From an uncultured Clostridia bacterium (GTDB lineage Bacteria; Bacillota; Clostridia; Christensenellales; CAG-917): DNA of 36,068 bases. Under the pieces are notes generated by a model. The model was not told the origin of the DNA. It ran no database searches and saw only the letters and a program-made list of their open reading frames with translations. Location of the stretch: NCBI GenBank assembly GCA_947382865.1, contig CANDBF010000014.1, positions 1-36,068 on the forward strand, in the 5' to 3' direction. The position numbers were made by a program, and so were the translations under genes. Below, in pieces: positions 16,898-25,856 of the stretch (its first letter is position 1; each line of letters opens with the position of its first letter).

Positions 16898-18145
16898 ATG
16901 GATAAGTGTGCGGCAGAACATTTGAGAAAGGTTTGCGAAAGAAAATTGACCTGTCAATTTGAAAGACTTGACGACATAGCGCTTTACAATCAGAAAAAGG
17001 TGCTGGACGCTTTCAAAAATCAAGCCGTGCAGGCGCGCCATATCGTCGGTACGACGGGATACGGTTATGATGATATCGGCCGCGATACGCTATGCAAGCT
17101 GTACGCGGATATTTTCCGTTGCGAAAGCGCGATTGTCTCGCCGAACATAGTATCGGGGACCCACGCATTGACCTTGATGCTTTTCGGAGTTTTGAGACCG
17201 GGAGATAAGCTGCTTGCGGTTTCGGGTATGCCTTATGATACGCTGACTGATGTAATTTGCGCGGAAAATAAGGGGTCGCTTAAAGATTTTGGAGTCGATT
17301 TTGAGCACATAGAGCTGAAAAACGGAGAAAATCTCGTTCCAGAATTCGATTACGAGGCCATTGAACACAAATTGAAAACCGAAAAAATCAAAGCGGTTTT
17401 TGCCGCCAGAAGCCGCGGTTACAGCCTCAGACAGGCGATTTGCGTACGCCAGATAGGAGAACTTGTCAGTTTTGTAAAGAAAATAAGCCCGTCGACGCTC
17501 GTGTTAATCGATAACTGTTACGGCGAATTTGTCGAAAAAATCGAGCCTACCGATGTCGGCGCGGACCTCATGGCAGGCTCGCTCATAAAGAATATCGGCG
17601 GTGGAATTGCTCCGACGGGCGGCTATATCGCAGGCAAAGAAAATCCGGTTACTTTGGTTTCGTACCGTTTGACCGCGCCGTCCCTCGGCATGGAGGAAGG
17701 CTCGTACATTTACGGCTATCTGCCGTACTATCAGGGTCTGTTTTTTGCGCCGTCCGTAGTCAAAAATGCACTGAAAGGCTCGCTTTTGTTTGCAAAAGCA
17801 TATACGGAGCTCGGTTTTGAAACCTTGCCTCGCGGCGATATGCATCCTTATGACATCGTAACAAGCATAAAACTCGGCAATCAGGACAACCTGATTAAAT
17901 TTTGCGGCGCAATTCAGGAAATATCGCCAATCGACAGCAACGTAAAGCCCATGCCTTGGGATATGCCGGGATATCAGAATCAGGTCATTATGGCGGCAGG
18001 TTCGTTTGTGCAAGGATCGTCAATCGAGCTCAGCGCGGATTCGCCGATAAAGGAGCCGTATATCGTGTACGTCCAAGGCGGCGTAACTTATGAACACGCC
18101 GTGCTTGCGCTCGAACATACGCTTACCACGCTGGATTTGCATTAA
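16898..18145 (+). CDS. ynbB: PLP-dependent methionine gamma-lyase/aluminum-resistance family protein (YnbB-like)
   Basis: A fold-type I PLP enzyme of the family annotated as cystathionine beta-lyase involved in aluminum resistance (Met_gamma_lyase family). About 415 residues from the ATG at 16898, preferred because AAGGA lies about 11 bases upstream; an ATG four codons earlier abuts that site. Landmarks are GTTGYGYDDIGRDTL, SGTHALTLMLFG, DNCYGEFVE, the probable PLP lysine in GSLIKNIGGGIAPTGGYIAG and a conserved C-terminus (PYIVYVQGGVTYEHA). Its true substrate in bacteria is not known. In Bacillus the order is miaA-hfq-hflX-ynbB; here hfq and hflX are absent between the two. Confidence 0.9.
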   Translation: MDKCAAEHLRKVCERKLTCQFERLDDIALYNQKKVLDAFKNQAVQARHIVGTTGYGYDDIGRDTLCKLYADIFRCESAIVSPNIVSGTHALTLMLFGVLRPGDKLLAVSGMPYDTLTDVICAENKGSLKDFGVDFEHIELKNGENLVPEFDYEAIEHKLKTEKIKAVFAARSRGYSLRQAICVRQIGELVSFVKKISPSTLVLIDNCYGEFVEKIEPTDVGADLMAGSLIKNIGGGIAPTGGYIAGKENPVTLVSYRLTAPSLGMEEGSYIYGYLPYYQGLFFAPSVVKNALKGSLLFAKAYTELGFETLPRGDMHPYDIVTSIKLGNQDNLIKFCGAIQEISPIDSNVKPMPWDMPGYQNQVIMAAGSFVQGSSIELSADSPIKEPYIVYVQGGVTYEHAVLALEHTLTTLDLH

Positions 18146-18341
18146 AAAATAACATGTATCAATATGAGAAATTAATTGTGCGATATAAAATTATTTATCA
18201 GATGTATCATATGTATAATCGGAATTAAATATGATTTAGTTTTTTATCATTAAAGATTAATAACAAAATGCGATAAATAAAATCTAAACCGTAAGATTAA
18301 CAAAAATTGACTAAAAATTAGCATATTTACCACTATCTATG

Positions 18342-18398
18342 CGTAAAACTCGTGTTTTGCGAATAATTTCAGAGGGGCAACCCTATTGATTTTTTTTG
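18342..18398 (+). terminator. Double hairpin plus T-run, probable plus-strand terminator
   Basis: CGTAAAAC/GTTTTGCG (18342-18361, loop TCGT) is followed by AGGG-GCAA-CCCT (18373-18384), then ATTGA and a run of eight or more T. The second stem is short, and it lies about 230 bases after the PLP enzyme gene, so efficiency is uncertain. It could also be the 3' end of an unrecognised small RNA. Confidence 0.4.
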
Positions 18399-18510
18399 AA
18401 TTTTGCGACTAAAATAAATTTGCTTTGGACTTGCCCTAAACAAATTAAAGTAAAAGTTAAAGTAAAAGATGCGGCCGGAAACTTTTTCTGTACTTCTTAA
18501 AATTGATTTA

Positions 18511-18561
18511 TAAAAAAAAATTCCACGCAATTGCAACACCAAATGCTTTGCGTAGAATTTT
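18511..18561 (-). terminator. Intrinsic terminator at the end of the rimP-nfo transcription unit
   Basis: AAAATTC-c-ACGCAA (18517-18530) pairs with TTGCGT-a-GAATTTT (18548-18561), one mismatch in the stem. On the minus strand the stem runs directly into a long T tract (18512-18520 read in reverse). It lies about 35 bases beyond the nfo stop, the expected place for the end of this long unit. Confidence 0.75.
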
Positions 18562-18595
18562 GAATCCGCAAAATCAAAAATATAACAACGAAGAC

Positions 18596-19468
18596 TTAAT
18601 TATTTATCAGTTGATTGTAAATTTGCTGCATTGTTCGCGCGTCGGTCATCTGCGTGCCGGCGGATTCGGACAATATATGCGGCGTAAGATTATTCTTCAC
18701 TATTACGTTTGCAAACGGCTCGAATTCGGGTCCGTATACGCTGTCGCTGAAAGTAAGATGACGTATCTCCCCCTTCGCTCCATATTGAATTTTGCTGAAA
18801 TGCACGTGCATGTTTTTGGTTTTTTCTTCGCCTATGCCGTCGAACATTTTGTCAATAATACGCTGAAAATCGTCCTCGGTTTTAAGAGCGCCCTGCAAAA
18901 GACTGTTTACGTGCCCGAAATCAACGCAGGGATACACGTTTTTGCCGAGCGTACAAAGCTCTATAACCTCGTCCACGGCGCCCACCTGCGCTTGCTTGCC
19001 CATAGTTTCGGGACAGACGATAAGATTGTCTAGCCCCAAATTTTCGATTTCCGCAAGCGCGCGGCAAAAATTATCTTTGGTACGCGCAAACGCTTCCGCG
19101 CGCGGCTGCTTGCCTTCCGCGCCGGGATGAAACACGCATCTCCGACCGTGAAAATGTTTCAGAGCTTTAAGCGAGCTCGTGAGATACGTTATGGAATTGT
19201 CAGCTTTATCCTGTTCGGTTGACGCAAAATTTATAAAATACGGCGCGTGAACGCTCATTTCTATGCCGTATTTATCCGCTTCCGCTCCGATTGCTTCCGC
19301 GGTTTCGGCGGATGTACGGACTCCTCTCCCGAAAGAATACTCAAATATATCGAGTCCCTTATCCCTCAACCATTTGGGCATCTGCAACGTTACGGTATTG
19401 CCCTCTTTGACAAAGGTTTCGTCGTGACCTGACGGTCCGAATAACGGTTTAGAAGACTGATTTTCCAT
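18596..19468 (-). CDS. nfo: Endonuclease IV-like TIM-barrel AP endonuclease
   Basis: A 290-residue xylose-isomerase-fold protein with the metal-ligand landmarks of endonuclease IV: SVHAPYFINF, the FHPGAEG segment, CPETMGK, CVDFGHVN, HVHFSKI and LSES near the end. Endonuclease IV cleaves DNA at abasic sites using three zinc ions; a related sugar-phosphate isomerase role is possible but less likely given these motifs. I take the ATG at 19468 as the start because GGAG lies 5 bases upstream; a GTG two codons earlier overlaps the ribF stop. It is the last gene of the long minus-strand unit, coupled to ribF, an unusual place for nfo. Confidence 0.85.
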   Translation of the reverse strand: MENQSSKPLFGPSGHDETFVKEGNTVTLQMPKWLRDKGLDIFEYSFGRGVRTSAETAEAIGAEADKYGIEMSVHAPYFINFASTEQDKADNSITYLTSSLKALKHFHGRRCVFHPGAEGKQPRAEAFARTKDNFCRALAEIENLGLDNLIVCPETMGKQAQVGAVDEVIELCTLGKNVYPCVDFGHVNSLLQGALKTEDDFQRIIDKMFDGIGEEKTKNMHVHFSKIQYGAKGEIRHLTFSDSVYGPEFEPFANVIVKNNLTPHILSESAGTQMTDARTMQQIYNQLINN

Positions 19469-19470
19469 AA

Positions 19471-20382
19471 TCACTCCAATGTTTTAAGTATATTACGAAT
19501 GTGGTTTTCGTCGTATTTCAGCTGATTTATCAAATCCTCTGCCGAGGCAAATTTTGTCACGTCGCGCGTACGCTCGTAAAAGGCGAGCTTTACTTCCTTT
19601 CCGTATAGATTGCCGTTGAAATCGAATATGTATGCCTCAATGGAAGGCTTTGATACGCCGAACGTGGGCTTTGCTCCTACGTTTGTCATACAGTCGTAGA
19701 CCTCGCCGTCTACATAAAGGCGCGTGGCGTATATGCCGTCCGCCAAAGGCATACGCCGCTCTTTGACGGTTATATTTGCCGTTGGAAAGCCCAATTTCTT
19801 GCCGACGTTACGGGCGTGTTCCACTGTGCCGATCATAAAATATGGCTCGGATAGCAAGCTGTTCAGTCTAGCGACATCCCCCGTTCTTACGTAATTTTTC
19901 AAATCTCTTGTAGCTATTTTCCTGCCGTCTGCGAGTAAAAACGGCATGACGGACAGCTCGATACCGTTTTTCTTACAAAAGTGTTTCAAAAGCTCCGTAT
20001 CGCCTGCCGCGTTTTTTCCGAAAGTATAATCCTCTCCCACGACTATTCCCATTACGTCCAGATTTTCAGTGAGCAATTTCAAAAATTTTTCGGGCTCTAT
20101 CGAGCAAAACTCGTCGTCGAACTCAGCGTAAACGATATTCTCTACCCCGAGATTGAAAATTGCCTCCGCTCTTTCTTGAAAATCGTAAATCTGTTTATCA
20201 TAGCGCGCAAGCGCGGACATATCGTTTGAAAAAGTGAACAGCGCGCTCTCCGCGCATTTTATTCTTGCGATTTCGCAGGCGGTATCGGCAAGCAATTTGT
20301 GCCCCAGATGTATGCAATCGAAAAATCCCAAGGCTATGACAAGCGGACGATTGTATTTTTCTCCTAATTTTATCAGATTCAT
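19471..20382 (-). CDS. ribF: Bifunctional riboflavin kinase/FAD synthetase RibF, divergent FMN adenylyltransferase motif
   Basis: Makes FMN from riboflavin and then FAD. The 303 residues have an N-terminal nucleotidyltransferase domain with FFDCIHLGH (20-28; the usual glycine is C23) and GEDYTFGKNAAGD (116-128), and a C-terminal flavokinase domain with KKLGFPTANI and the SIEAYIFDF segment. The adenylyltransferase motif usually read as ISSTxIR is here IATRDLK (156-162), lacking the expected serine and arginine. Kinase activity looks secure; FAD synthesis may be altered. Its start overlaps the truB stop by four bases (ATGA), as in many Bacillota. Confidence 0.93.
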   Translation of the reverse strand: MNLIKLGEKYNRPLVIALGFFDCIHLGHKLLADTACEIARIKCAESALFTFSNDMSALARYDKQIYDFQERAEAIFNLGVENIVYAEFDDEFCSIEPEKFLKLLTENLDVMGIVVGEDYTFGKNAAGDTELLKHFCKKNGIELSVMPFLLADGRKIATRDLKNYVRTGDVARLNSLLSEPYFMIGTVEHARNVGKKLGFPTANITVKERRMPLADGIYATRLYVDGEVYDCMTNVGAKPTFGVSKPSIEAYIFDFNGNLYGKEVKLAFYERTRDVTKFASAEDLINQLKYDENHIRNILKTLE

Positions 20383-21281
20383 AGTCTTGTCTTTATCCTC
20401 ATATAACCGTCTTTTGTCTCGCCTATTCCCACAATCTGCCCCGCAACGTTAACCGTGAACGGCTGATTATATTCTTTTTCGCATTTTACGGGCACGCCGT
20501 TGAGCGCTCTTTCGCCGTCGGCACCGTCGAGGATCAAGTTATCGTAATCTTTCAGCGCCGTATCTATCGGCATAAGGTATTTCAGCGGTTCGGATTCAAA
20601 TGCATCAATAGCTACGGAACTTTCAATAAAAAAATCGCCCGACTGCACGCGACAAAGCGAGGTCATATATCCGACCGTATTCATCAAAGCCGCCATATCT
20701 CTCGCTATTGCACGGATGTATGTTCCGCTTCCGCAAACTATTCTGAACGCAAATTCGTTATGACCGAGCGTATATCTTTCATTCTGTATTGTAATTTCGG
20801 TCTCCGGTAGGCTCAGAATTTCTATCGACCGAATACTTACCGTCTTTGGTTTAAGCTCCGCTATGCCGCCCTCTCTTGCGATATCGTACGCGCGTCTGCC
20901 GCCTATCGATTTGGCGCTATACTGAGGCGGAAGCTGGTCGATTTCTCCCACAAGATCAGTCAACACAAGTTCTATATCCTTTGAATTTACGGTTTTGCCG
21001 TCGACGCAGGTTACAACACCGCCTCTGTCGAGCGTGTCCGTTGTTTCGCCAAACTTGAACATGGCAATATAGACTTTTGTCTTTTTCTGCATATAATCGA
21101 AAAGCCTTGTAGCATTGCCGACCGCTATCGGCAAAACTCCCGTCGCAAGCGGGTCAAGCGTACCAAGATGTCCCGTCTTTTGCTTTTCACCGGTGGCGCG
21201 CCTCAAAATTCCGCGTACCTTTACGACGACGTCGCTGGAAGTCATGCCCGACGGCTTATAGATATTTACAAAGCCTTTCAT
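20379..21281 (-). CDS. truB: tRNA pseudouridine55 synthase TruB
   Basis: Forms pseudouridine 55 in the T-loop of tRNAs. The 300 residues start with the family N-terminus GFVNIYKPSGMTSSDVV, carry the catalytic aspartate in HLGTLDPLATGVLPI, then YSAKSIGGRRAYDIAREG, CGSGTYIRAIARD and a C-terminal PUA-like region (about 235-300). The start lies 81 bases after the nrnA stop, a longer gap than elsewhere in this unit, with a small hairpin (CGCAA-TAT-TTGCG, 21341-21353). Confidence 0.96.
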   Translation of the reverse strand: MKGFVNIYKPSGMTSSDVVVKVRGILRRATGEKQKTGHLGTLDPLATGVLPIAVGNATRLFDYMQKKTKVYIAMFKFGETTDTLDRGGVVTCVDGKTVNSKDIELVLTDLVGEIDQLPPQYSAKSIGGRRAYDIAREGGIAELKPKTVSIRSIEILSLPETEITIQNERYTLGHNEFAFRIVCGSGTYIRAIARDMAALMNTVGYMTSLCRVQSGDFFIESSVAIDAFESEPLKYLMPIDTALKDYDNLILDGADGERALNGVPVKCEKEYNQPFTVNVAGQIVGIGETKDGYMRIKTRL

Positions 21282-21362
21282 CTCAATATTTCTCTGATTG
21301 CGTTAGTACTCTCAATTCTGTTGTTATTTAGAAAACAAGACGCAATATTTGCGCCGTGTCTA

Positions 21363-22319
21363 TCAAATCCTGTCCTTTGCCGCTTTGACAATTTTTTCAA
21401 TCACGTCTTCTGCAAATCCGTTTATCCTGCACCCTGCGGCGCGGTTATGCCCGCCTCCTCCCATAGTCATGGCGATGTCGGACGCGTCTACGGGCGCTTT
21501 GGTGCGTATGCTCAGCTTATAGCTGCGCGCACCTGCCTCCGCAAGGGAATATGCGACCTTTACATCGTTTATCGCAATCAATTCCGCTATTATTCCCTCT
21601 GTACAGGATATATCGGTTTGGGTTTCGTCAAAGTCCTCTTCCGTAAACAGAATAACCGCAATCCGATTGTCCTCAAAGAAACGCACTTTGGACAGAACTC
21701 TGGTTTTGAGCTTGAATTTGGCGAGCTCGGTGCCCGTGTATACGTCGTACACAACCTTCGCAGCGTCGAAATCATAGCTTAACAGCTCGCAAGCTATTTT
21801 ATGAGTCTCCTGTGTTACGCTCGAATACGCAAAGCATCCGCTGTCCGTAACAATTCCCGAGTAAAGAAGGCTCGCGATATTTCCGTCGAGATTTTTAAGC
21901 TGTTTTATCAGCTTGTACACAATCTGCGCGCAAGCCGCGCAAATTTCAACAAGGCAGGTATCCGCAAAACGCGCGAACGTCTTGTGATGGTCGATTGCTA
22001 TCTGTTCCTTTGCGGAAAGATAGGATTTCATACATTGCCCGAGACGGTCTATGCTTGCGCAGTCCACGCTGATTGCAAGGTCGTGGACGCCTTTGCTCGG
22101 AAAAGAGACATCTTCGCTCAGATACAGACAGTTATATTTTGACGGCACGGGACAATCGCAGTATATAGAGGCGTTTTTGCCAGACTTTTTCAGCGACGCG
22201 TAAAGTGCCAACGCGCTTCCAAGCGTGTCTCCGTCCGGATTTGTGTGGCAAAATACGGCTATATCGTTTGCCTTGCCAATCATTTTGATAATTTGCGCGT
22301 ATATATCTGTCATATTCAA
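21363..22319 (-). CDS. nrnA: DHH/DHHA1 phosphoesterase, NrnA-type oligoribonuclease/pAp phosphatase
   Basis: Degrades short RNA oligonucleotides and 3'-phosphoadenosine 5'-phosphate. The 318 residues contain the DHH motifs in order: FCHTNPDGDTLGSA near the start, an aspartate in AISVDCAS, the DHH itself in IDHHKTF, and the substrate-binding GGGGHNRAAG near the C-terminus. Its start overlaps the rbfA stop by four bases. The position between rbfA and truB is standard in Bacillota. Confidence 0.94.
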   Translation of the reverse strand: MNMTDIYAQIIKMIGKANDIAVFCHTNPDGDTLGSALALYASLKKSGKNASIYCDCPVPSKYNCLYLSEDVSFPSKGVHDLAISVDCASIDRLGQCMKSYLSAKEQIAIDHHKTFARFADTCLVEICAACAQIVYKLIKQLKNLDGNIASLLYSGIVTDSGCFAYSSVTQETHKIACELLSYDFDAAKVVYDVYTGTELAKFKLKTRVLSKVRFFEDNRIAVILFTEEDFDETQTDISCTEGIIAELIAINDVKVAYSLAEAGARSYKLSIRTKAPVDASDIAMTMGGGGHNRAAGCRINGFAEDVIEKIVKAAKDRI

Positions 22320-22687
22320 TCTTCCGCTTCGAGACCGCCGTCTTTTCGGATTTTTGCGAGCAGCTCCTCGATTTTTGCGCTGTGCTCTATCGTATCGTCC
22401 AATACGAATTTAAGCTCGGGAAGCAATCTCATCTGCACGCAGTCTTTCATTCGGTTGCGTATAAAGGTTGAAGCGCGGCATACAGTGTAGTATGCTTCCG
22501 TCACAAGCTCCGGCGACGAAGCGTATACAGATAAAAATACCTTGGCATATTTCAAATCCGAGGTCGTATGAACCTTTGTCACGCCTATTATGGCGTCACC
22601 GAGCCTCGGGTCCTTTATATCCTCAGCGATTATCTTTGAAATCTGACGCGCGAGCTCCGAATTTATGCGCTCCATTTTAATTTTCAT
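22316..22687 (-). CDS. rbfA: Ribosome-binding factor A
   Basis: A KH-fold maturation factor of the 30S subunit needed for 16S rRNA 5'-end processing and cold adaptation. The 123 residues fit the family (ERINSELARQISKIIAEDI, IKDPRLGDAIIGVTKVHTT, DLKYAKVFLSVYA, ELKFVLDDTIEHSAKIEELL). The ATG at 22687 is preferred, since GGAG sits 7 bases upstream; it overlaps the infB end by 11 bases. A second ATG at 22675 would avoid the overlap but lacks such a site. Confidence 0.95.
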   Translation of the reverse strand: MKIKMERINSELARQISKIIAEDIKDPRLGDAIIGVTKVHTTSDLKYAKVFLSVYASSPELVTEAYYTVCRASTFIRNRMKDCVQMRLLPELKFVLDDTIEHSAKIEELLAKIRKDGGLEAED

Positions 22688-25331
22688 TCTTCAACTCCAT
22701 GACGAATGCTTCTATTATATCGCCCTCTTTTACGTCCTGATAATTGGTAAGCGTTATGCCGCACTCGAAGCCTCTCGCCATTTCCTTGACGTCGTCCTTT
22801 TCGTGCCTGAGCGAAGCGATTTCACCCGTGTACTCGACCGTACCGCCGCGCACCAGTCTCGCTTTGGCATTACGGACAACCTTGCCGTCGATGACGTAGC
22901 AGCCCGCGATAGCGCCGACGCCTTTAATCTTGTAGACTCTGCGAACCTCCGCCGAGCCGAGTACGACTTCCTCGTACTTGGGCGCGAGCAAGCCTTTGAC
23001 CGCCTTTTCCACGTCCTCGATGGCGTTGTATATAATATCGTAGAATCTGATATCGATTTTCTTCTGCGCCGCAAGCGTCTTGGCGTTGTTGTCGGGTCGG
23101 ACGTTAAATCCGATAATAATTGCTCCCGCCGTCTCTGCAAGCAGAACGTCGCTTTCCTTGATGCCGCCGACCGCGCTGTGAATGATATCGATTGTGACCT
23201 CTTCGTTTCCGAGCTTGGCAAGCGATTGCTTAACCGCTTCAACAGAGCCCTGAACGTCGGCTTTGATGATGAGCTTGACGGATTTGAGCTCTCCCTTGGA
23301 TATCTTATCGAATAAATCGTTGAGCGAAACGGAAGTATTCTGCGTCTGCGCCGCGGCAAGTTTGAGCCTGCGCTCCTCGGCAAGCTCTCTTGCAAACTTC
23401 TCGTCCGCAACGACGTCTATGCGGTCGCCCGCTTCGGGGACGTCGTCCCAGCCCGTGACGGAAACCGGAACAGAGGGACCCGCGGTCTTCACTTTTCTGC
23501 CCTTATCGTCTATCATCGCGCGGATTTTGCCTGTGCATGTGCCCGCGACGACGTTATCTCCGACGTGCAATGTACCAGTCTGAACGAGTATTGTAGCGAT
23601 TTTACCCAAGCCCTTATCGAGCTTAGCTTCGATAATCGTTCCTCTTGCGTTTCTGTCGGGATTTGCGCGCAGCTCCTCTACCTCGGCTCTTACGAGAATC
23701 TGTTCGAGAAGCTCTTCCACGCCCTCGCCGGTCTTTGCGGATACTCTTACAACGGGAGTATCGCCGCCCCACTGCTCGGGAGTTATATCATGCTCTGTCA
23801 GCTGCTGCAATACGCGGTCGGGATTCGCTCCCGCCTTATCGATTTTGTTTACCGCTACGATAATTGGCACCTTCGCCTGCTTGGCGTGGTTGATAGCCTC
23901 TATCGTCTGCGGCATAATTCCGTCGTCGGCGGCGACAACGAGTATTGCGATATCCGTGACTTGCGCGCCTCTGGCACGCATGGACGTAAACGCCTCGTGA
24001 CCGGGGGTATCGAGGAAGGTTATCGGATCGCCGTTGAGCGTAATCGTATACGCGCCGATATGTTGCGTGATTCCGCCCGCTTCGCCCTTGGTGACCTGCG
24101 TCTTTCTGATATAGTCCAAAAGAGAGGTTTTTCCGTGGTCGACGTGTCCCATTATCGTGATAATAGGCGGACGGGACACGAGATTGTCCAGATCCTCGAC
24201 CTCGTCCACTTCGAGCTGCGCGGTGAGCGTATCCTCGAGGGTTACGTCGGGCTTGTATTCGAGCTGTATTCCGAATTCGTCGGCAACAAGCTCCGCAGTT
24301 GCGTAATCTATGCTGTCGTTGATGGTCTTCATAATGCCCAGCACGAACAGCGTTTTTACGATTTCCGCCGCGGTCTTTCCTATCTTTTCGCTAAGGCTCT
24401 TGATAGATACGGGGTCGGTGGTGATAACGGCGTGCTCTATGACTATGGTCGAACTGTTGCCGCCGTCGCGGTTGCGGTTGACCTTGTAGTTGCGCACTAC
24501 GATTTCGCCGTCCTCGTCAAACTCGATTCTGTCGTCGACGATATATCCCTTCTTAATAAGAGCGCGTTTGTTCATCGTGCGGTCGTCGAATTTATTCGTA
24601 TTACCGTTTGAAGGCTTGCCACCCTTTCCCTTTTGCGTATTCTGCTTGGGCGGAAACGCCTGAGCCGCTCCTCCTGCGTTCAATCGCGAAGCCATGCCTG
24701 AACCCGATTGCATAGGACGGCGCGCACCGTTCATTCCGCCCGTCTGCGGTCTTCCGCCCTGCGCTCCGTTCTGAGGTCTGGGACCTCGCGGCTGCTGATA
24801 TCCGTTCTCGCCGAATACTCTCGTCTGAACTTTCGGCTTCTGTGTAGGCGTAGGCGGCACATACACGCGCCTTACTTCGCCGTTAGGCGAAACAATGACC
24901 TGTTCAAAGGGCGTTTTGGCCTCGACGGTCACAGCGGGTTGAGCCTTTTTGGGCTTTACGGCTTCCGCCGCAGGCTTATGCTCATCATTTACTGCTTCCG
25001 CTTTAACGTCCGCTTCGGGCTTTATTTCCTTTTTGATTTCGACAGCTTCGTTCTTCTTTTCGACTGCGGGCGTTTCGGATTTTTCGGTTTCCGTCTTTTC
25101 GACGGTAGGCTCGACCGCCGTAACGGTTTGCTCCGTTTCGGGCTTTTGCCTTTCCTCTTCGACGATAGCGGCAAGCGCGTCGCGCTTCGCCTTTATAGTC
25201 GCGATAAGTACGGACGCTCTCGTCTTTTCTCTGGAAATCTCCGTGCCCAGTTCACCGAGTCTGCCGACTTTATAATCGTTCAGCGTTTTCTTGAAAACTT
25301 CGACATTTGTTTCTTTTTTGTTTTCGGGCAT
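22677..25331 (-). CDS. infB: Translation initiation factor IF-2
   Basis: The GTPase that places initiator fMet-tRNA on the 30S subunit. About 884 residues from the ATG at 25331 (GAGG 5 bases upstream). A short helical N-terminus (to about 57) is followed by a low-complexity linker rich in E, K, T, Q, G and P (about 58-250), one recognisable IF2_N module ([20 protein letters not shown]), the G domain (GHVDHGKT at 395-402, [12 protein letters not shown]) and domains II, III ([14 protein letters not shown]) and IV. The usual extreme N-terminal IF2_N motif seen in Bacillus is not evident. It sits in the canonical L7Ae-infB-rbfA order. Confidence 0.97.
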   Translation of the reverse strand: MPENKKETNVEVFKKTLNDYKVGRLGELGTEISREKTRASVLIATIKAKRDALAAIVEEERQKPETEQTVTAVEPTVEKTETEKSETPAVEKKNEAVEIKKEIKPEADVKAEAVNDEHKPAAEAVKPKKAQPAVTVEAKTPFEQVIVSPNGEVRRVYVPPTPTQKPKVQTRVFGENGYQQPRGPRPQNGAQGGRPQTGGMNGARRPMQSGSGMASRLNAGGAAQAFPPKQNTQKGKGGKPSNGNTNKFDDRTMNKRALIKKGYIVDDRIEFDEDGEIVVRNYKVNRNRDGGNSSTIVIEHAVITTDPVSIKSLSEKIGKTAAEIVKTLFVLGIMKTINDSIDYATAELVADEFGIQLEYKPDVTLEDTLTAQLEVDEVEDLDNLVSRPPIITIMGHVDHGKTSLLDYIRKTQVTKGEAGGITQHIGAYTITLNGDPITFLDTPGHEAFTSMRARGAQVTDIAILVVAADDGIMPQTIEAINHAKQAKVPIIVAVNKIDKAGANPDRVLQQLTEHDITPEQWGGDTPVVRVSAKTGEGVEELLEQILVRAEVEELRANPDRNARGTIIEAKLDKGLGKIATILVQTGTLHVGDNVVAGTCTGKIRAMIDDKGRKVKTAGPSVPVSVTGWDDVPEAGDRIDVVADEKFARELAEERRLKLAAAQTQNTSVSLNDLFDKISKGELKSVKLIIKADVQGSVEAVKQSLAKLGNEEVTIDIIHSAVGGIKESDVLLAETAGAIIIGFNVRPDNNAKTLAAQKKIDIRFYDIIYNAIEDVEKAVKGLLAPKYEEVVLGSAEVRRVYKIKGVGAIAGCYVIDGKVVRNAKARLVRGGTVEYTGEIASLRHEKDDVKEMARGFECGITLTNYQDVKEGDIIEAFVMELKNEN

Positions 25332-25333
25332 AT

Positions 25334-25624
25334 TCACCTCAATAAATCGATTATCGCTTTTGCAAGCTCCGCGTTTGTAATCGCAACCGCGTTCACATTG
25401 TCCTTATGCAGAGCCGACTTCAAATTATCGACGATATACACGGGACAAACGGTGATTTTTTCCGTCAGCCTCCGCTTATATTTTTCCGTCGCGCCGCCAT
25501 CGATAAGCACGACCTTGGAATACCTTATACGTTCGAGAATTATATCCTCTCCGTACAGCGCTCCTCCCGCTCGTTGCGCCAAGCCTACATAGGATATGGC
25601 TTTTTTATTCAACGAGACCGTCAT
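25334..25624 (-). CDS. ylxQ: L7Ae/L30e/S12e-type RNA-binding protein (YlxQ-like)
   Basis: A 96-residue kink-turn RNA-binding-fold protein: the N-terminus ISYVGLAQRAGGALYGED is the usual start of this family, and KVVLIDGGATEKYKRRL and VYIVDNLKSALHK follow. The position between ylxR and infB is diagnostic. It overlaps ylxR by 20 bases and ends 2 bases before the infB ATG. The RNA target in bacteria is unclear. Confidence 0.9.
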   Translation of the reverse strand: MTVSLNKKAISYVGLAQRAGGALYGEDIILERIRYSKVVLIDGGATEKYKRRLTEKITVCPVYIVDNLKSALHKDNVNAVAITNAELAKAIIDLLR

Positions 25625-25856
25625 ACAGCTCCTGCGGCACTGCCGTTTTGAAGGCGGAATTCAAAAATTTGCGCTTCACGGCAGTTTTTTTGCAACTTTC
25701 GTTGTTATGTATCCATACGCCTCTTCCGTCCGCTTTTCCGCTTTCGTCAAACTCGACTTTTCCGTCGGGCGTTCTGACGAAGCGCAGCATTTCGGATTTG
25801 TCCGAATGCTCGTGACAGGCGTAACATTTTCTTACGTTTTTAGGGTTACTCGGCAT
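25605..25856 (-). CDS. ylxR: YlxR-family RNA-binding protein
   Basis: An 83-residue basic protein with the family landmarks RKCYACHEHSDKSEMLRFVR and ADGRGVWIHNNESC; YlxR (RnpM) of B. subtilis has been reported to bind RNase P RNA. The GRG segment and the paired cysteines are present. It overlaps the nusA end by 11 bases and the following L7Ae gene by 20 bases, so all three are translationally coupled. Confidence 0.92.
   Translation of the reverse strand: MPSNPKNVRKCYACHEHSDKSEMLRFVRTPDGKVEFDESGKADGRGVWIHNNESCKKTAVKRKFLNSAFKTAVPQELYDGLVE

Larger units (their letters stand above)
18146..18595. other. 450-bp AT-rich convergent intergenic region
   Basis: No gene could be supported here on either strand; stop codons are dense and the longest frames are tiny or run-ins to shadows of the nfo gene. 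The region holds hairpins at 18342-18361 and 18373-18384, a 12-bp tandem duplication (TTAAAGTAAAAG, 18445-18468) and the nfo terminator at 18517-18561. It separates the plus-strand half of the window from the minus-strand half. Confidence 0.7.

Noticed and set aside
18503..19033. 176-codon plus-strand frame at the edge of the AT-rich spacer
   Set aside because: Most of it is antisense to nfo, and it begins inside the terminator hairpin without a ribosome-binding site.
21341..21353. Small hairpin between nrnA and truB as a terminator
   Set aside because: It is only a 5-bp stem with an interrupted T-stretch (TCTTGTTTTC), so it probably does not end transcription of this conserved unit.
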